The notes under the pieces were generated by a model. The model saw nothing but the letters and a program-made list of their open reading frames with translations. It ran no database searches and was not told the origin of the DNA. The translations under genes were made by a program, and so were the position numbers. Of a DNA stretch of 64,000 nt, positions 57,280-64,000 are shown piece after piece. How positions within the stretch are numbered: position 1 is the stretch's first letter; each line of letters opens with the position of its first letter. This DNA comes from Saprospirales bacterium (GTDB lineage Bacteria; Bacteroidota; Bacteroidia; Chitinophagales; Saprospiraceae): assembly GCA_016711045.1 (NCBI GenBank), contig JADJTT010000003.1, positions 496,001-560,000 of the forward strand, read 5' to 3'.

Positions 57280-58362
57280 TCACTCCTCCCCTCTCCAAAT
57301 CGCCCCATACGTCTCCACCAAAATATTGTCGTAATCGTCGGCTTTTTGGAAGAGCCCTTCGAAGAGTTTCAACCCGGTTTCCACGTTGAAATACCGGTCG
57401 AAGATGAGGAGGGAGAGAATGACGTCCTGCCCGCGGACGCTAAAGGTAAGGCCGGCCAGGTCGTAATTCTGGCGGAGGAGGAATTCGTATAAGGGTTGGA
57501 TATTGTCTTTCGGAAGCAGGCACAGGAAAGCATCGCCGGTGATCAGGCCTGATTCCTCGTGGTAGGCAATCTGTATTTTGGCGCTTCCGCGCTGGATCTC
57601 CCAGGCATCCGGTCCGCGACGGGAAAGCCCCACATCGTATCCCAATTGCTTGAGCATATCTTCGATCGTCAGGGTGAGGCCCACCGGTTCGTAGGGTTCC
57701 ACTTTGTTGGGCATTTCCAGATTGGTGCCGCAAAACGGGCAGTATTCGCCCGCCAACTGGCTTTCCGCTACCACATTTCCGCAGGAGTAGCAGCGCACGG
57801 CCAACTCCCCCCGCTTATCCTTGTATTCCCGGATCGTTTCGGCCAGGTAATGGGCGGGGAGGGAAAACCCGATGTTATCGCCGTCGCGCACGACAAACGT
57901 GTTCACCCCCACTACTTCTCCGGCCATATTGACCAGAGGCCCTCCGCTATTGCCCGGGTTGAGGGCCGCATCGTGCTGGAGATAGTTTACATCGCCCATC
58001 TTGTGCATCGTATTCGAGATAATGCCCTGGGTGGCGGAGAATTTTAATCCAAAGGGGTGTCCGACCGCAATGACCGCATCGCCTTGTGCGATCACGCCGT
58101 TCTCCGCCAACGGCACATCCGGAATATCGCAAGTGTCGGGGACTTCCAGAAAAGCCAGGTCGAGCTTTTGATCGAAATAGAGCACCCGGACCAGTTGTTT
58201 TGGAAGGTTGAAGCCATGGATCACCACCTCCTGGTTACCCCGGATCACGTGCTCATTGGTGATAATGAGGTTGGGCGCTTTGAGGTAAAACCCGGTGCCC
58301 GTGCTGTAAGGAGTAGCTATCTGAATAACTACGCTCCGGAAGCGGTCAATGACTTCATTCAT
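57280..58362 (-). CDS. Cytoplasmic trypsin-like serine protease with zinc ribbon and C-terminal YbjN-like domain
   Basis: 360 aa without a signal peptide. The S1C (HtrA-like) catalytic triad is His38 (TNEHV), Asp68 (KLDLAFLE) and Ser139 (NPGNSGGP). No PDZ domain follows. Instead a zinc ribbon with CYSCG at 191-195 and CPFCG at 208-212 leads into an alpha/beta domain (about 225-360) resembling YbjN or type III chaperone folds. An intracellular HtrA-type enzyme with a targeting domain is inferred; its targets are unknown. A 23-bp perfect inverted repeat lies just upstream. Confidence 0.85.
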   Translation of the reverse strand: MNEVIDRFRSVVIQIATPYSTGTGFYLKAPNLIITNEHVIRGNQEVVIHGFNLPKQLVRVLYFDQKLDLAFLEVPDTCDIPDVPLAENGVIAQGDAVIAVGHPFGLKFSATQGIISNTMHKMGDVNYLQHDAALNPGNSGGPLVNMAGEVVGVNTFVVRDGDNIGFSLPAHYLAETIREYKDKRGELAVRCYSCGNVVAESQLAGEYCPFCGTNLEMPNKVEPYEPVGLTLTIEDMLKQLGYDVGLSRRGPDAWEIQRGSAKIQIAYHEESGLITGDAFLCLLPKDNIQPLYEFLLRQNYDLAGLTFSVRGQDVILSLLIFDRYFNVETGLKLFEGLFQKADDYDNILVETYGAIWRGEE

Positions 58363-58385
58363 GTTTCAAAAATACGGAATCCACT

Positions 58386-58436
58386 TTATTAAAAGGCAAT
58401 TTGTGGACTGAAGGTCCACAAATTGCCTTTTAATAA
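58386..58436. terminator. 23-bp perfect inverted repeat after paaC
   Basis: Arms 58386-58408 and 58414-58436 are fully complementary, with a 5-base loop (TGAAG). It sits 10 bases after the paaC stop and 24 bases before the protease start on the same strand. It is probably the terminator of the paa operon, though longer than most. Confidence 0.7.
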
Positions 58437-58446
58437 AAAAAACCAA

Positions 58447-59232
58447 CTACCACTTCAGTCCCGGATGCTGCCGCTGAAGCGATTGCATCTCGGCGAGGAT
58501 GAAACCCATGTACTCCGAGTGCAGGCCCTGTTTCCCGCCCTTTTGCATATAGGGTGACTCAGGCTTTATAAGTGTGGCCTCTTCAAGAATTTTAGCAACC
58601 CTGGCCTCAAATAAGGGTTTGATCTTTTCAAGATCCGGTACGATACCTGAGCTTGCCAACCCGGTTTCCAGCTCATTCATCTCCACGAGCTCTCCGGTGA
58701 ACATCCACAGGTCGTCCAGTGCTTGTTGCATCTTTCGGTGGCTCACCGCGGTGCCATCTCCCAGCCGGATCACCCACTCCGAGCTGAAACGCAAGTGATA
58801 GGTAATCTCTTTGAGTGATTTTTCGGCGATAGAAGCAATGCCGGAATCCGTACTGTGCTGTAACTCGGCATGCAGGTAGAAGTTGAACACATCGAAAAGG
58901 AACTGCCGCACAATGGTGTAGGCCCAATCGGTATTGGGCTGCTCGACCAGCAATACATTCCGGTATTCGAATTCAGGACGCAGGTAAGCCAGGTCGTCTT
59001 CCGAGCGACCTTTCCCTTCGAGTTCGGCTGCATACTGCAACCAGCTGCGTGCCTGCCCGACCTGGTCGAGCGCGATATTCGTAATGGCTATGTCCTGTTC
59101 CAACACAGGTCCATGACCGCACCATTCCGAGAGCCGCTGCCCGATGATCAGGGCGTTGTCGCCCATTTGCAGGGCATAGTGGAATAAGGCTTCTTGACGA
59201 TTCAAAGCGTTGGTTTTATTTGGGCGGGACAA
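58447..59232 (-). CDS. paaC: Phenylacetyl-CoA epoxidase structural subunit PaaC
   Basis: 261 aa ferritin-like helical subunit that pairs with PaaA. NRQEALFHYALQMGDNALIIGQRLSEWCGHGPVLEQDIAITN and the LHAELQHSTDSGIASIAEKSLKEITYHLRFS region are typical; PaaC has only part of the metal-ligand set, as expected for a non-catalytic subunit. Last gene of the paaE-tetR-paaABC transcript. Confidence 0.96.
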   Translation of the reverse strand: MSRPNKTNALNRQEALFHYALQMGDNALIIGQRLSEWCGHGPVLEQDIAITNIALDQVGQARSWLQYAAELEGKGRSEDDLAYLRPEFEYRNVLLVEQPNTDWAYTIVRQFLFDVFNFYLHAELQHSTDSGIASIAEKSLKEITYHLRFSSEWVIRLGDGTAVSHRKMQQALDDLWMFTGELVEMNELETGLASSGIVPDLEKIKPLFEARVAKILEEATLIKPESPYMQKGGKQGLHSEYMGFILAEMQSLQRQHPGLKW

Positions 59233-59247
59233 GCCCGCCTGGCTGAG

Positions 59248-59532
59248 TTAGATATGGGTTACTTCATCCGGGAGATCGTAAAACGTCGGGTGCCGGTATA
59301 CCTTGTCTTTGGCAGGGTCGAAAAGCGATTCCGCTTCTTCGGGGTTGGAAGCCGTGATGTGACTGGATTCCACCACCCAGATGCTGACACCTTCATTTCT
59401 GCGGGTATACACATCCCGGGCGTTTTCAATGGCCATTTCGGCATCGGCGGCGTGCAAACTGCCTGCATGCTTGTGGCTCAATCCGTTTTTACTCCGGATA
59501 AATACTTCCCATAAGGGCCAATCTTTGCTCAT
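59248..59532 (-). CDS. paaB: Phenylacetyl-CoA epoxidase subunit PaaB
   Basis: 94 aa. WPLWEVFIRSKNGLSHKHAGSLHA, ARDVYTRRNEGVSIWVVES and FYDLPDEVTHI identify PaaB, which bridges PaaAC dimers. Fifteen bases before paaC. Confidence 0.97.
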   Translation of the reverse strand: MSKDWPLWEVFIRSKNGLSHKHAGSLHAADAEMAIENARDVYTRRNEGVSIWVVESSHITASNPEEAESLFDPAKDKVYRHPTFYDLPDEVTHI

Positions 59533-59586
59533 AACGAAAATAAATTTGGAATGGATTGGGCTTCACGCCATCCATCCTATGATAAT

Positions 59587-60543
59587 TTATGCGACTTTTT
59601 CTGTTGCCTGCGCTTCCTTGCGCATGCGGCGTTTCTCGGCATACGCCATAGCGGCCTCCCGCACCCAGGCGCCTTCTTCGTGGGCCTTGATCCGGTCGTT
59701 CATCCGCTTTTTATTGCAGGGACCGTTGCCCTTTACTACCTGCCAAAACTCATCCCAGTTGATGGGACCAAAATCGTAGTGCCCGCGTTCGGCATTCCAC
59801 TTCAAATCCGGATCGGGGATGGTGATACCCAGGAATTCAGCCTGAGGGACGGTCGCATCGACAAATTGCTGGCGCAGATCGTCGTTCTTCTTGCGTTTCA
59901 ACTTCCAGTTCATCGACTTTTCGGTATGCGTCGATTCGGTATCGTTCGGACCAAACATCATTAGTGCAGGCCACCACCACCGGTTCAGCGATTCCTGGGC
60001 CATGGCTTTCTGCGCTTCAGAGCCTCTGCATAGGGTCAGCAAGATCTCGTACCCCTGGCGCTGGTGAAAACTTTCCTCCTTGCAAATGCGCACCATTGCC
60101 CGGGCATAAGGGCCATACGAAGTGCGGGTGAGCGACACCTGGTTCATAATGGCTGCCCCGTCGACCAGCCAGCCGATCGCGCCCATATCTGCCCAGGTCA
60201 GGGCCGGGTAGTTGAAGATACTGCTGTACTTCGCCTTCCCTTCGTGCAACTGGTCGATGAGCTCTTCCCGGGAAATGCCAAGGGTCTCGGCGGCGCTGTA
60301 GAGGTAGAGTCCATGTCCCCCTTCATCCTGCACCTTGGCCAGCAGTGCTACCTTACGGCGCAGCGAAGGCGCCCGGGTGATCCAGTTACCTTCGGGCAAC
60401 ATCCCCACAATCTCCGAGTGCGCGTGCTGGGCGATCTGGCGGATATTCATCTGCCGGTACTCTTCCGGCATCCAGTCTCTGGGTTCGATCTTGATCTCTT
60501 GGTCGATCTTGGCTTGAAATTGCTGTTCCAGATTCATGTTCAA
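59587..60543 (-). CDS. paaA: Phenylacetyl-CoA epoxidase catalytic subunit PaaA
   Basis: 318 aa. Di-iron ferritin-like oxygenase: helices carry QDEGGHGLYLYSAAETLG (Glu/His ligands) and EESFHQRQGYEILL, with substrate-site RWWWPALMMFGPND. Catalyses ring 1,2-epoxidation of phenylacetyl-CoA with electrons from PaaE. Full length. 17 bases from the TetR gene. Confidence 0.98.
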   Translation of the reverse strand: MNMNLEQQFQAKIDQEIKIEPRDWMPEEYRQMNIRQIAQHAHSEIVGMLPEGNWITRAPSLRRKVALLAKVQDEGGHGLYLYSAAETLGISREELIDQLHEGKAKYSSIFNYPALTWADMGAIGWLVDGAAIMNQVSLTRTSYGPYARAMVRICKEESFHQRQGYEILLTLCRGSEAQKAMAQESLNRWWWPALMMFGPNDTESTHTEKSMNWKLKRKKNDDLRQQFVDATVPQAEFLGITIPDPDLKWNAERGHYDFGPINWDEFWQVVKGNGPCNKKRMNDRIKAHEEGAWVREAAMAYAEKRRMRKEAQATEKVA

Positions 60544-60560
60544 TAGACAGTTTTCAGTTA

Positions 60561-61136
60561 TTACTTGTTTTCCAACCCACCCATTAACATCTCAACCACC
60601 TGGTTTTCGAGTATTTCCCGGGAGAGAGAAGTTTGCATACGCTGTTTGTGGTGCAGCCAGCGAATACCGGTGAGCAGGGTAAAAAGGATAATATGGGGAT
60701 CGAGGGGACGAAATTCGCCACTCGAAATACCTGCTTGAATAATTTGCCGGAACCGCTGTTCATAGTCCCGCCGTTGTTCCAGAAATTCATGGAGATAATC
60801 CGTTTCCAAATGCTTCCACTCATCGCTAAAAACCGTGATCGAAGTAGGATCTTCCAATGCCGTCCGGATATGCAGGGAAAGCAAGATCCGTACTTTTCCC
60901 GACGGGGTGTTTTTCATTTTTTCCACCTCCTCCATGGCGTTGGTAAAACGGGTAGCCTGATCCCGGCATATCTTCTGCAGAATTTCCTCTTTTTTGCGAA
61001 TGTGGCTGTATAAACTCGAGGCTTTCAAATTCACCCGATCTGCCAGATCGCGCATGGAAGCAGCGCTGTATCCTCTCTCCTGGAAAAGCTTTGCAGCCTC
61101 TTCAAAAATTTCCTTTTTCTTCGGCGTATCGGACAT
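60561..61136 (-). CDS. TetR/AcrR-family regulator of the paa genes
   Basis: The start at 61136 gives 191 aa. The N-terminal HTH (about 8-55) has AAKLFQERGYSAASMRDLA and VNLKASSLYSHIRKKEEIL. The C-terminal ligand domain is typical in size. Its place between paaE and paaA points to control of this operon, probably with phenylacetyl-CoA as the inducer, as for PaaR-type regulators. A matching operator-like palindrome precedes paaE. Autoregulation follows from the shared transcript. Confidence 0.92.
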   Translation of the reverse strand: MSDTPKKKEIFEEAAKLFQERGYSAASMRDLADRVNLKASSLYSHIRKKEEILQKICRDQATRFTNAMEEVEKMKNTPSGKVRILLSLHIRTALEDPTSITVFSDEWKHLETDYLHEFLEQRRDYEQRFRQIIQAGISSGEFRPLDPHIILFTLLTGIRWLHHKQRMQTSLSREILENQVVEMLMGGLENK

Positions 61137-61154
61137 GGGAATCATTTAGTGTTT

Positions 61155-61172
61155 TCCCGATAGCTATCGGGA
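61155..61172. repeat. Perfect 18-bp palindrome
   Basis: TCCCGATAGCTATCGGGA reads the same on both strands. It lies between paaE and the tetR gene. The same core is, from memory, a frequent intergenic motif in Bacteroidota, so it is more likely a dispersed repeat than a TetR operator. Confidence 0.6.
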
Positions 61173-61193
61173 TTAGTTTTTAGTGCCTAGTTT

Positions 61194-61234
61194 GCACTGC
61201 ATACTGCCAACTGCATACTGTAAACTGCATACTA
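61194..61234. repeat. Three tandem copies of a 14-bp unit
   Basis: The unit ACTGCATACTGnnA recurs at 61196, 61210 and 61224 (period 14). The last copy overlaps the paaE stop codon. Short intergenic tandem repeat of unknown role. Confidence 0.7.
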
Positions 61235-62305
61235 TTCATCATACGATACCAACACCCGTTCAGAACGCGGGTGTGACTGGCAAGTGAGCACAAATCCGGC
61301 CTCCACTTCGTCCGGTTCGAGTGCATAATTGACCTGCATGGCGACCTCTCCTTCCATGATTTTGGCCTTACAAGTGGCGCAAACACCCCCTTTGCAGGCA
61401 AAAGGCAGATCAGCGCCGGCCTTGAGCGCCCCGTCCAGGATCGTATCTCCCCCGCTATCCAGTTCAAATGAAAACGCATTGCCGTCGAGCACCACTTCTA
61501 TTTGCGACCGAAAAGTCTTATCCAGTTCGGGTGCAGGTGGCGTTTTGACCCCCAGCGTTCCCACCGGGGAGGTGAACAATTCGAAATGAATGGTTTTCGG
61601 ATCGACCTCCAGGTCCTGGAGTTTTTCCTTCACGGAAAAGATCATCTCTTCCGGCCCACAGAGAAAGTAGGCGTCTACCTCTTTCGGATCCAGGAGCAGG
61701 CGGCAGAAATCCCCACAGCGATCAGTGTCGATGCGCCCATAGAACAGATCAGCCCCGGGATATTCGCGGCTGAGCACATGGTGAATGGAGAGGCGGTCCA
61801 GGTAGCGGTTTTTCAGGTTTTCCAACTGTTCGCGGAAAATGATATGCTCTGCGCTTTTATTACCAAAAAACAGGGTGAACCGGCTATGAGGCTCCGCAAA
61901 CAGAACGGTGCGCAGGATGGATAAGACCGGGGTGATCCCACTTCCGGCCACAAAAGCCACGTAGTGCTTTTTATTCGAGGGATCGAGGGGTATCGAAAAG
62001 TTGCCCGAAGGCGTCATCACATCCAGGGTATCGCCCACCTGGAGCGCTTCGTTGGCAAACGTGGAAAACCGACCGCCCGGCACCTTTTTGATCGCTACCC
62101 GCAGCTCACCATCCAAGGGACTGGTGCAGATGGAGTAAGAACGGCGCACCTCTTCTCCCTGGATGCTAGCCTTGAGCGTAAGGTTCTGGCCGTGCACAAA
62201 TGTATACTCCGGCCCCAGGTCAATGGGCACCTCAAACGCCACAGAAACGCAGTCGGCGGTTTCCTTTCGGACGTCTTTTACTTTAAGCGAATAAAACTTC
62301 GGCAT
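61232..62305 (-). CDS. paaE: Phenylacetyl-CoA epoxidase reductase subunit PaaE
   Basis: 357 aa. FAD/NADPH ferredoxin-reductase module (about 1-245) with RRSYSICTSP for FAD and GSGITPVLSILRT for the nucleotide, and a plant-type 2Fe-2S domain (about 260-357). Cluster ligands are Cys304, Cys309, Cys312 and Cys342 (ACKGGVCATC and LTCQ). Passes electrons from NADPH to PaaA. First gene of the paaE-tetR-paaABC transcript, behind an operator-like site. Confidence 0.97.
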   Translation of the reverse strand: MPKFYSLKVKDVRKETADCVSVAFEVPIDLGPEYTFVHGQNLTLKASIQGEEVRRSYSICTSPLDGELRVAIKKVPGGRFSTFANEALQVGDTLDVMTPSGNFSIPLDPSNKKHYVAFVAGSGITPVLSILRTVLFAEPHSRFTLFFGNKSAEHIIFREQLENLKNRYLDRLSIHHVLSREYPGADLFYGRIDTDRCGDFCRLLLDPKEVDAYFLCGPEEMIFSVKEKLQDLEVDPKTIHFELFTSPVGTLGVKTPPAPELDKTFRSQIEVVLDGNAFSFELDSGGDTILDGALKAGADLPFACKGGVCATCKAKIMEGEVAMQVNYALEPDEVEAGFVLTCQSHPRSERVLVSYDE

Positions 62306-62324
62306 GGATCGTATTAGTTACAAA

Positions 62325-62338
62325 CGAACGATTGTTCG
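62325..62338. promoter_or_regulatory. TetR-type operator upstream of paaE
   Basis: CGAACGATTGTTCG is a 14-bp near-perfect palindrome of the kind bound by TetR/AcrR regulators. It sits between the paaE start codon and the -7 box and would cover the transcription start, so binding should block transcription. Confidence 0.6.
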
Positions 62339-62342
62339 GCTG

Positions 62343-62350
62343 CAAATATA
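62343..62350 (-). promoter_or_regulatory. paaE promoter -7 box
   Basis: Minus-strand TATATTTG matches TAnnTTTG; the start would fall near 62336, inside the palindrome. The upstream -33 region is T-rich without a clear TTTG. Confidence 0.5.
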
Positions 62351-62360
62351 CTATACTATT

Positions 62361-62405
62361 TTAAAAAAAAAGTGCCGGTCGCATCTCTGAGACCGGCACT
62401 TTTTG
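62361..62405. terminator. Bidirectional terminator between rpsT and paaE
   Basis: 14-bp stem (AAAAAGTGCCGGTC / GACCGGCACTTTTT) with a 10-base loop and T-runs on both strands. It ends the rpsT transcript, about 75 bases after its stop. Confidence 0.9.
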
Positions 62406-62478
62406 GCGGACACCAACGACAACAGCGAAGCCTGGCATGCAGACTTCGCTGTTGATCAGTATAATAACGGGAGGGAAA

Positions 62479-62736
62479 TTACGCGGTCAACTTGTTTACA
62501 TGGATCATCAGGCTGCTCTTGAGGTTAGAGGCCTTGTTGCCGTGCCAGGTATTGTTTTTCGACAATTTGTCGATCATACTCAACACTTTTGGCAGAAAGG
62601 ACTTCGCTTCCTCCGGATTTTCCATCTCGCGCAGTTTCTGAATAGCCGTGCGGGCGGTCTTTTTGTAGTAGCGATTTTGTACGCGACGCTTAGCTTCCTG
62701 CCGCATTCGCTTTTGTGATGACTTATGATTTGCCAT
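62479..62736 (-). CDS. rpsT: 30S ribosomal protein S20
   Basis: 85 aa. MANHKSSQKRMRQEAKRR start, then a three-helix bundle with RTAIQKLREMENPEEAKSFL and KGIIHKNKA-like NTWHGNKASNLKSSLMIHVN. A monocistronic gene with its own promoter and terminator, as usual for S20. Confidence 0.97.
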   Translation of the reverse strand: MANHKSSQKRMRQEAKRRVQNRYYKKTARTAIQKLREMENPEEAKSFLPKVLSMIDKLSKNNTWHGNKASNLKSSLMIHVNKLTA

Positions 62737-62779
62737 TGCTTATTTAACGTTATTCTTAATGCTTATCAAAACTGGGCTG

Positions 62780-62810
62780 CAAAGTTAGCGTTTCTCCGTA
62801 AAATTCCAAA
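62780..62810 (-). promoter_or_regulatory. rpsT promoter
   Basis: Minus-strand TTTG (62810-62807), 19 bases, TAACTTTG (62787-62780): a perfect match to the Bacteroidota housekeeping promoter. Start near 62773, leader about 37 bases. Confidence 0.75.
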
Positions 62811-62954
62811 CATTGAAAGTTGAAAAAGTTCTGAACCCTTTTTTGGAAACCTTGCTGACCCTGTTTTGTTTATTTCTTAATTGTGTAATATCTCCTGCAG
62901 GATTCCAAAAAAACGCTCAAATTTGCACGGTTTTTCGAAATATGTAAATCGACT

Positions 62955-64000
62955 ATGAAAGATTTTTCCTTCGTTTTCAACGCCCACCCTACTTATATTG
63001 AATCAATGTACGAACGGTACCGGGAAAACCCGGAATCGGTAGAAGAAGGCTGGCAGCTTTTCTTCCGCGGTTTTGATTTTGGCGCCTACCGCAACGGAGC
63101 CGCCCCGCAGGAAACCCACACCGATACGATACTGGCGGAACACAATCTGTCGGGGGACCAGCTATCGACCGAATTACGTGTGTTGGCCCTGATTATCGGA
63201 TATCGCAACCGCGGCCACCTGATGTCCACAACCAACCCCATCCGCCATCGCCGCGACCGGAAGCCTCACCTCAAGTTGGAAGATTTTAATCTCTCGGAAA
63301 AAGATCTCGACACGTCGTTCTTTGCCGGTAAAGAGATCGGCCTGGAAGGCGCTACGCTACGGCAGATCCTCGCCAAACTGGAAAAGATCTATTGCGGCAA
63401 TATCGGGTTTGAATTCCATCAAATTCCCGACCGGGTGCGCCGGCGCTGGCTGCGCACACGCATCGAAGCTACCGATTCAGATTCCTCTTATGGACTGAGT
63501 CACGATAAAAAACGCCGTATTCTGGAAAAGCTCAACGGCGCTGTGGTGTTTGAAAAATTTCTGCATACGAAGTATATCGGGCAGAAACGGTTCTCGCTCG
63601 AAGGCGGTGAAACAACCATTCCGGCCCTGGATGCCATCATACGCCTGGCAACCGAAGACAAAGTAGAAGAGGTCGTCATCGGGATGGCCCACCGCGGCCG
63701 ACTCAACGTATTGGCCAATATCATGGGCAAGACCTATGAACAGATCTTCAATGAATTTGAAGGCACAGCCGTACCCGACCTAAGCTTCGGCGATGGCGAC
63801 GTGAAATACCACCTGGGATTCTCCGCTCAAATGGAAGGCCCCAACGGGAAAGTGGTGCACCTCAAACTCGTGCCCAATCCCTCCCACCTCGAAGCTGTCA
63901 ACCCCGTAGTAGAAGGATTTTCGCGCGCCAAAGCAGACGTGCTTTACCATAGCGACTGGGATCGCATCCTGCCCGTGCTCATTCATGGCGATGCAGCCAT
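62955..64000 (+). CDS. sucA: 2-oxoglutarate dehydrogenase E1 component, N-terminal part
   Basis: The ATG at 62955 opens a frame that stays open to the window edge (348 codons, about a third to 40% of the full protein). The N-terminal MKDFSFVFNAHPTYIESMYERYRENP-type leader helix binds E2. FEKFLHTKYIGQKRFSLEGGE and VVIGMAHRGRLNVLANIMGK, then NPSHLEAVNPVVEG, are the thiamine diphosphate enzyme signatures. TCA-cycle enzyme; sucB is expected next. It diverges from rpsT. Confidence 0.97.
   Translation, partial: MKDFSFVFNAHPTYIESMYERYRENPESVEEGWQLFFRGFDFGAYRNGAAPQETHTDTILAEHNLSGDQLSTELRVLALIIGYRNRGHLMSTTNPIRHRRDRKPHLKLEDFNLSEKDLDTSFFAGKEIGLEGATLRQILAKLEKIYCGNIGFEFHQIPDRVRRRWLRTRIEATDSDSSYGLSHDKKRRILEKLNGAVVFEKFLHTKYIGQKRFSLEGGETTIPALDAIIRLATEDKVEEVVIGMAHRGRLNVLANIMGKTYEQIFNEFEGTAVPDLSFGDGDVKYHLGFSAQMEGPNGKVVHLKLVPNPSHLEAVNPVVEGFSRAKADVLYHSDWDRILPVLIHGDAA

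Noticed and set aside
61155..61172. Operator of the paa TetR regulator
   Set aside because: It lies inside the operon after paaE, not at a promoter, and its sequence resembles a dispersed palindrome. The site at 62325-62338 is a better candidate.

Overview
The window reads as a piece of a Bacteroidota chromosome, most likely from the Saprospiria (Lewinella/Haliscomenobacter-like). The evidence is type IX secretion sorting domains (CHU_C type B at 36589-38868, type A at the end of 43016-46468), GSCFA, DUF6438 and OMP_b-brl_3 proteins, and repeated matches to the Bacteroidota promoter pattern TTTG-N18/19-TAnnTTTG with few strong Shine-Dalgarno sites. No rRNA, tRNA, CRISPR array, transposase or prophage module was seen.

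Layout. (1) 1-4086, minus strand: a run of secreted proteins, namely a two-PKD-domain protein, a helical putative lipoprotein, a small exported protein, and a paralogue of the helical protein that leaves the window at base 1. A leader with a 23-codon ORF and a terminator-like hairpin lies upstream. (2) 4791-6293: a helical cytoplasmic protein of unknown role. (3) 6352-10867: one giant repeat lipoprotein of about 1504 aa, split by a single-base frameshift. (4) 11086-30650: the fused str-S10-spc-alpha ribosomal superoperon, all on the minus strand, from rpsL to rplQ, with secY, map, infA, a zinc-free rpmJ of 38 codons and rpoA. tuf and adk are absent. (5) 30842-49920: housekeeping and envelope genes (M28 peptidase, GNAT, polyprenyl synthase, YpdA-like reductase, papain-like protease, T9SS cargo, SulP transporter, PNGase F-like protein, DUF1015, amidohydrolase, GSCFA). 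(6) 49975-62305: a phenylacetyl-CoA epoxidase locus (paaE-tetR-paaA-paaB-paaC) whose paaD lies about 6.6 kb away in opposite orientation. Between them are a TonB-dependent receptor, a hairpin-rich non-coding stretch, a 52-aa membrane protein and a cytoplasmic serine protease fused to a zinc ribbon. (7) 62479-64000: rpsT diverging from the start of sucA.

Four single-base indels, each in a G/C run, break three otherwise intact genes: the repeat lipoprotein (one), rpsC (two) and the papain-like protease (one). Repairing them gives lengths divisible by three and restores family motifs. Because rpsC is essential, consensus sequencing error is the simplest explanation.

Most unusual items: the hairpin-rich stretch at 51924-52365, which may be a structured RNA; the promoter/short-ORF/terminator leader at 4361-4547; and the apparent inversion that separated paaD from paaABC. 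No clearly new defence or metabolic system was found.
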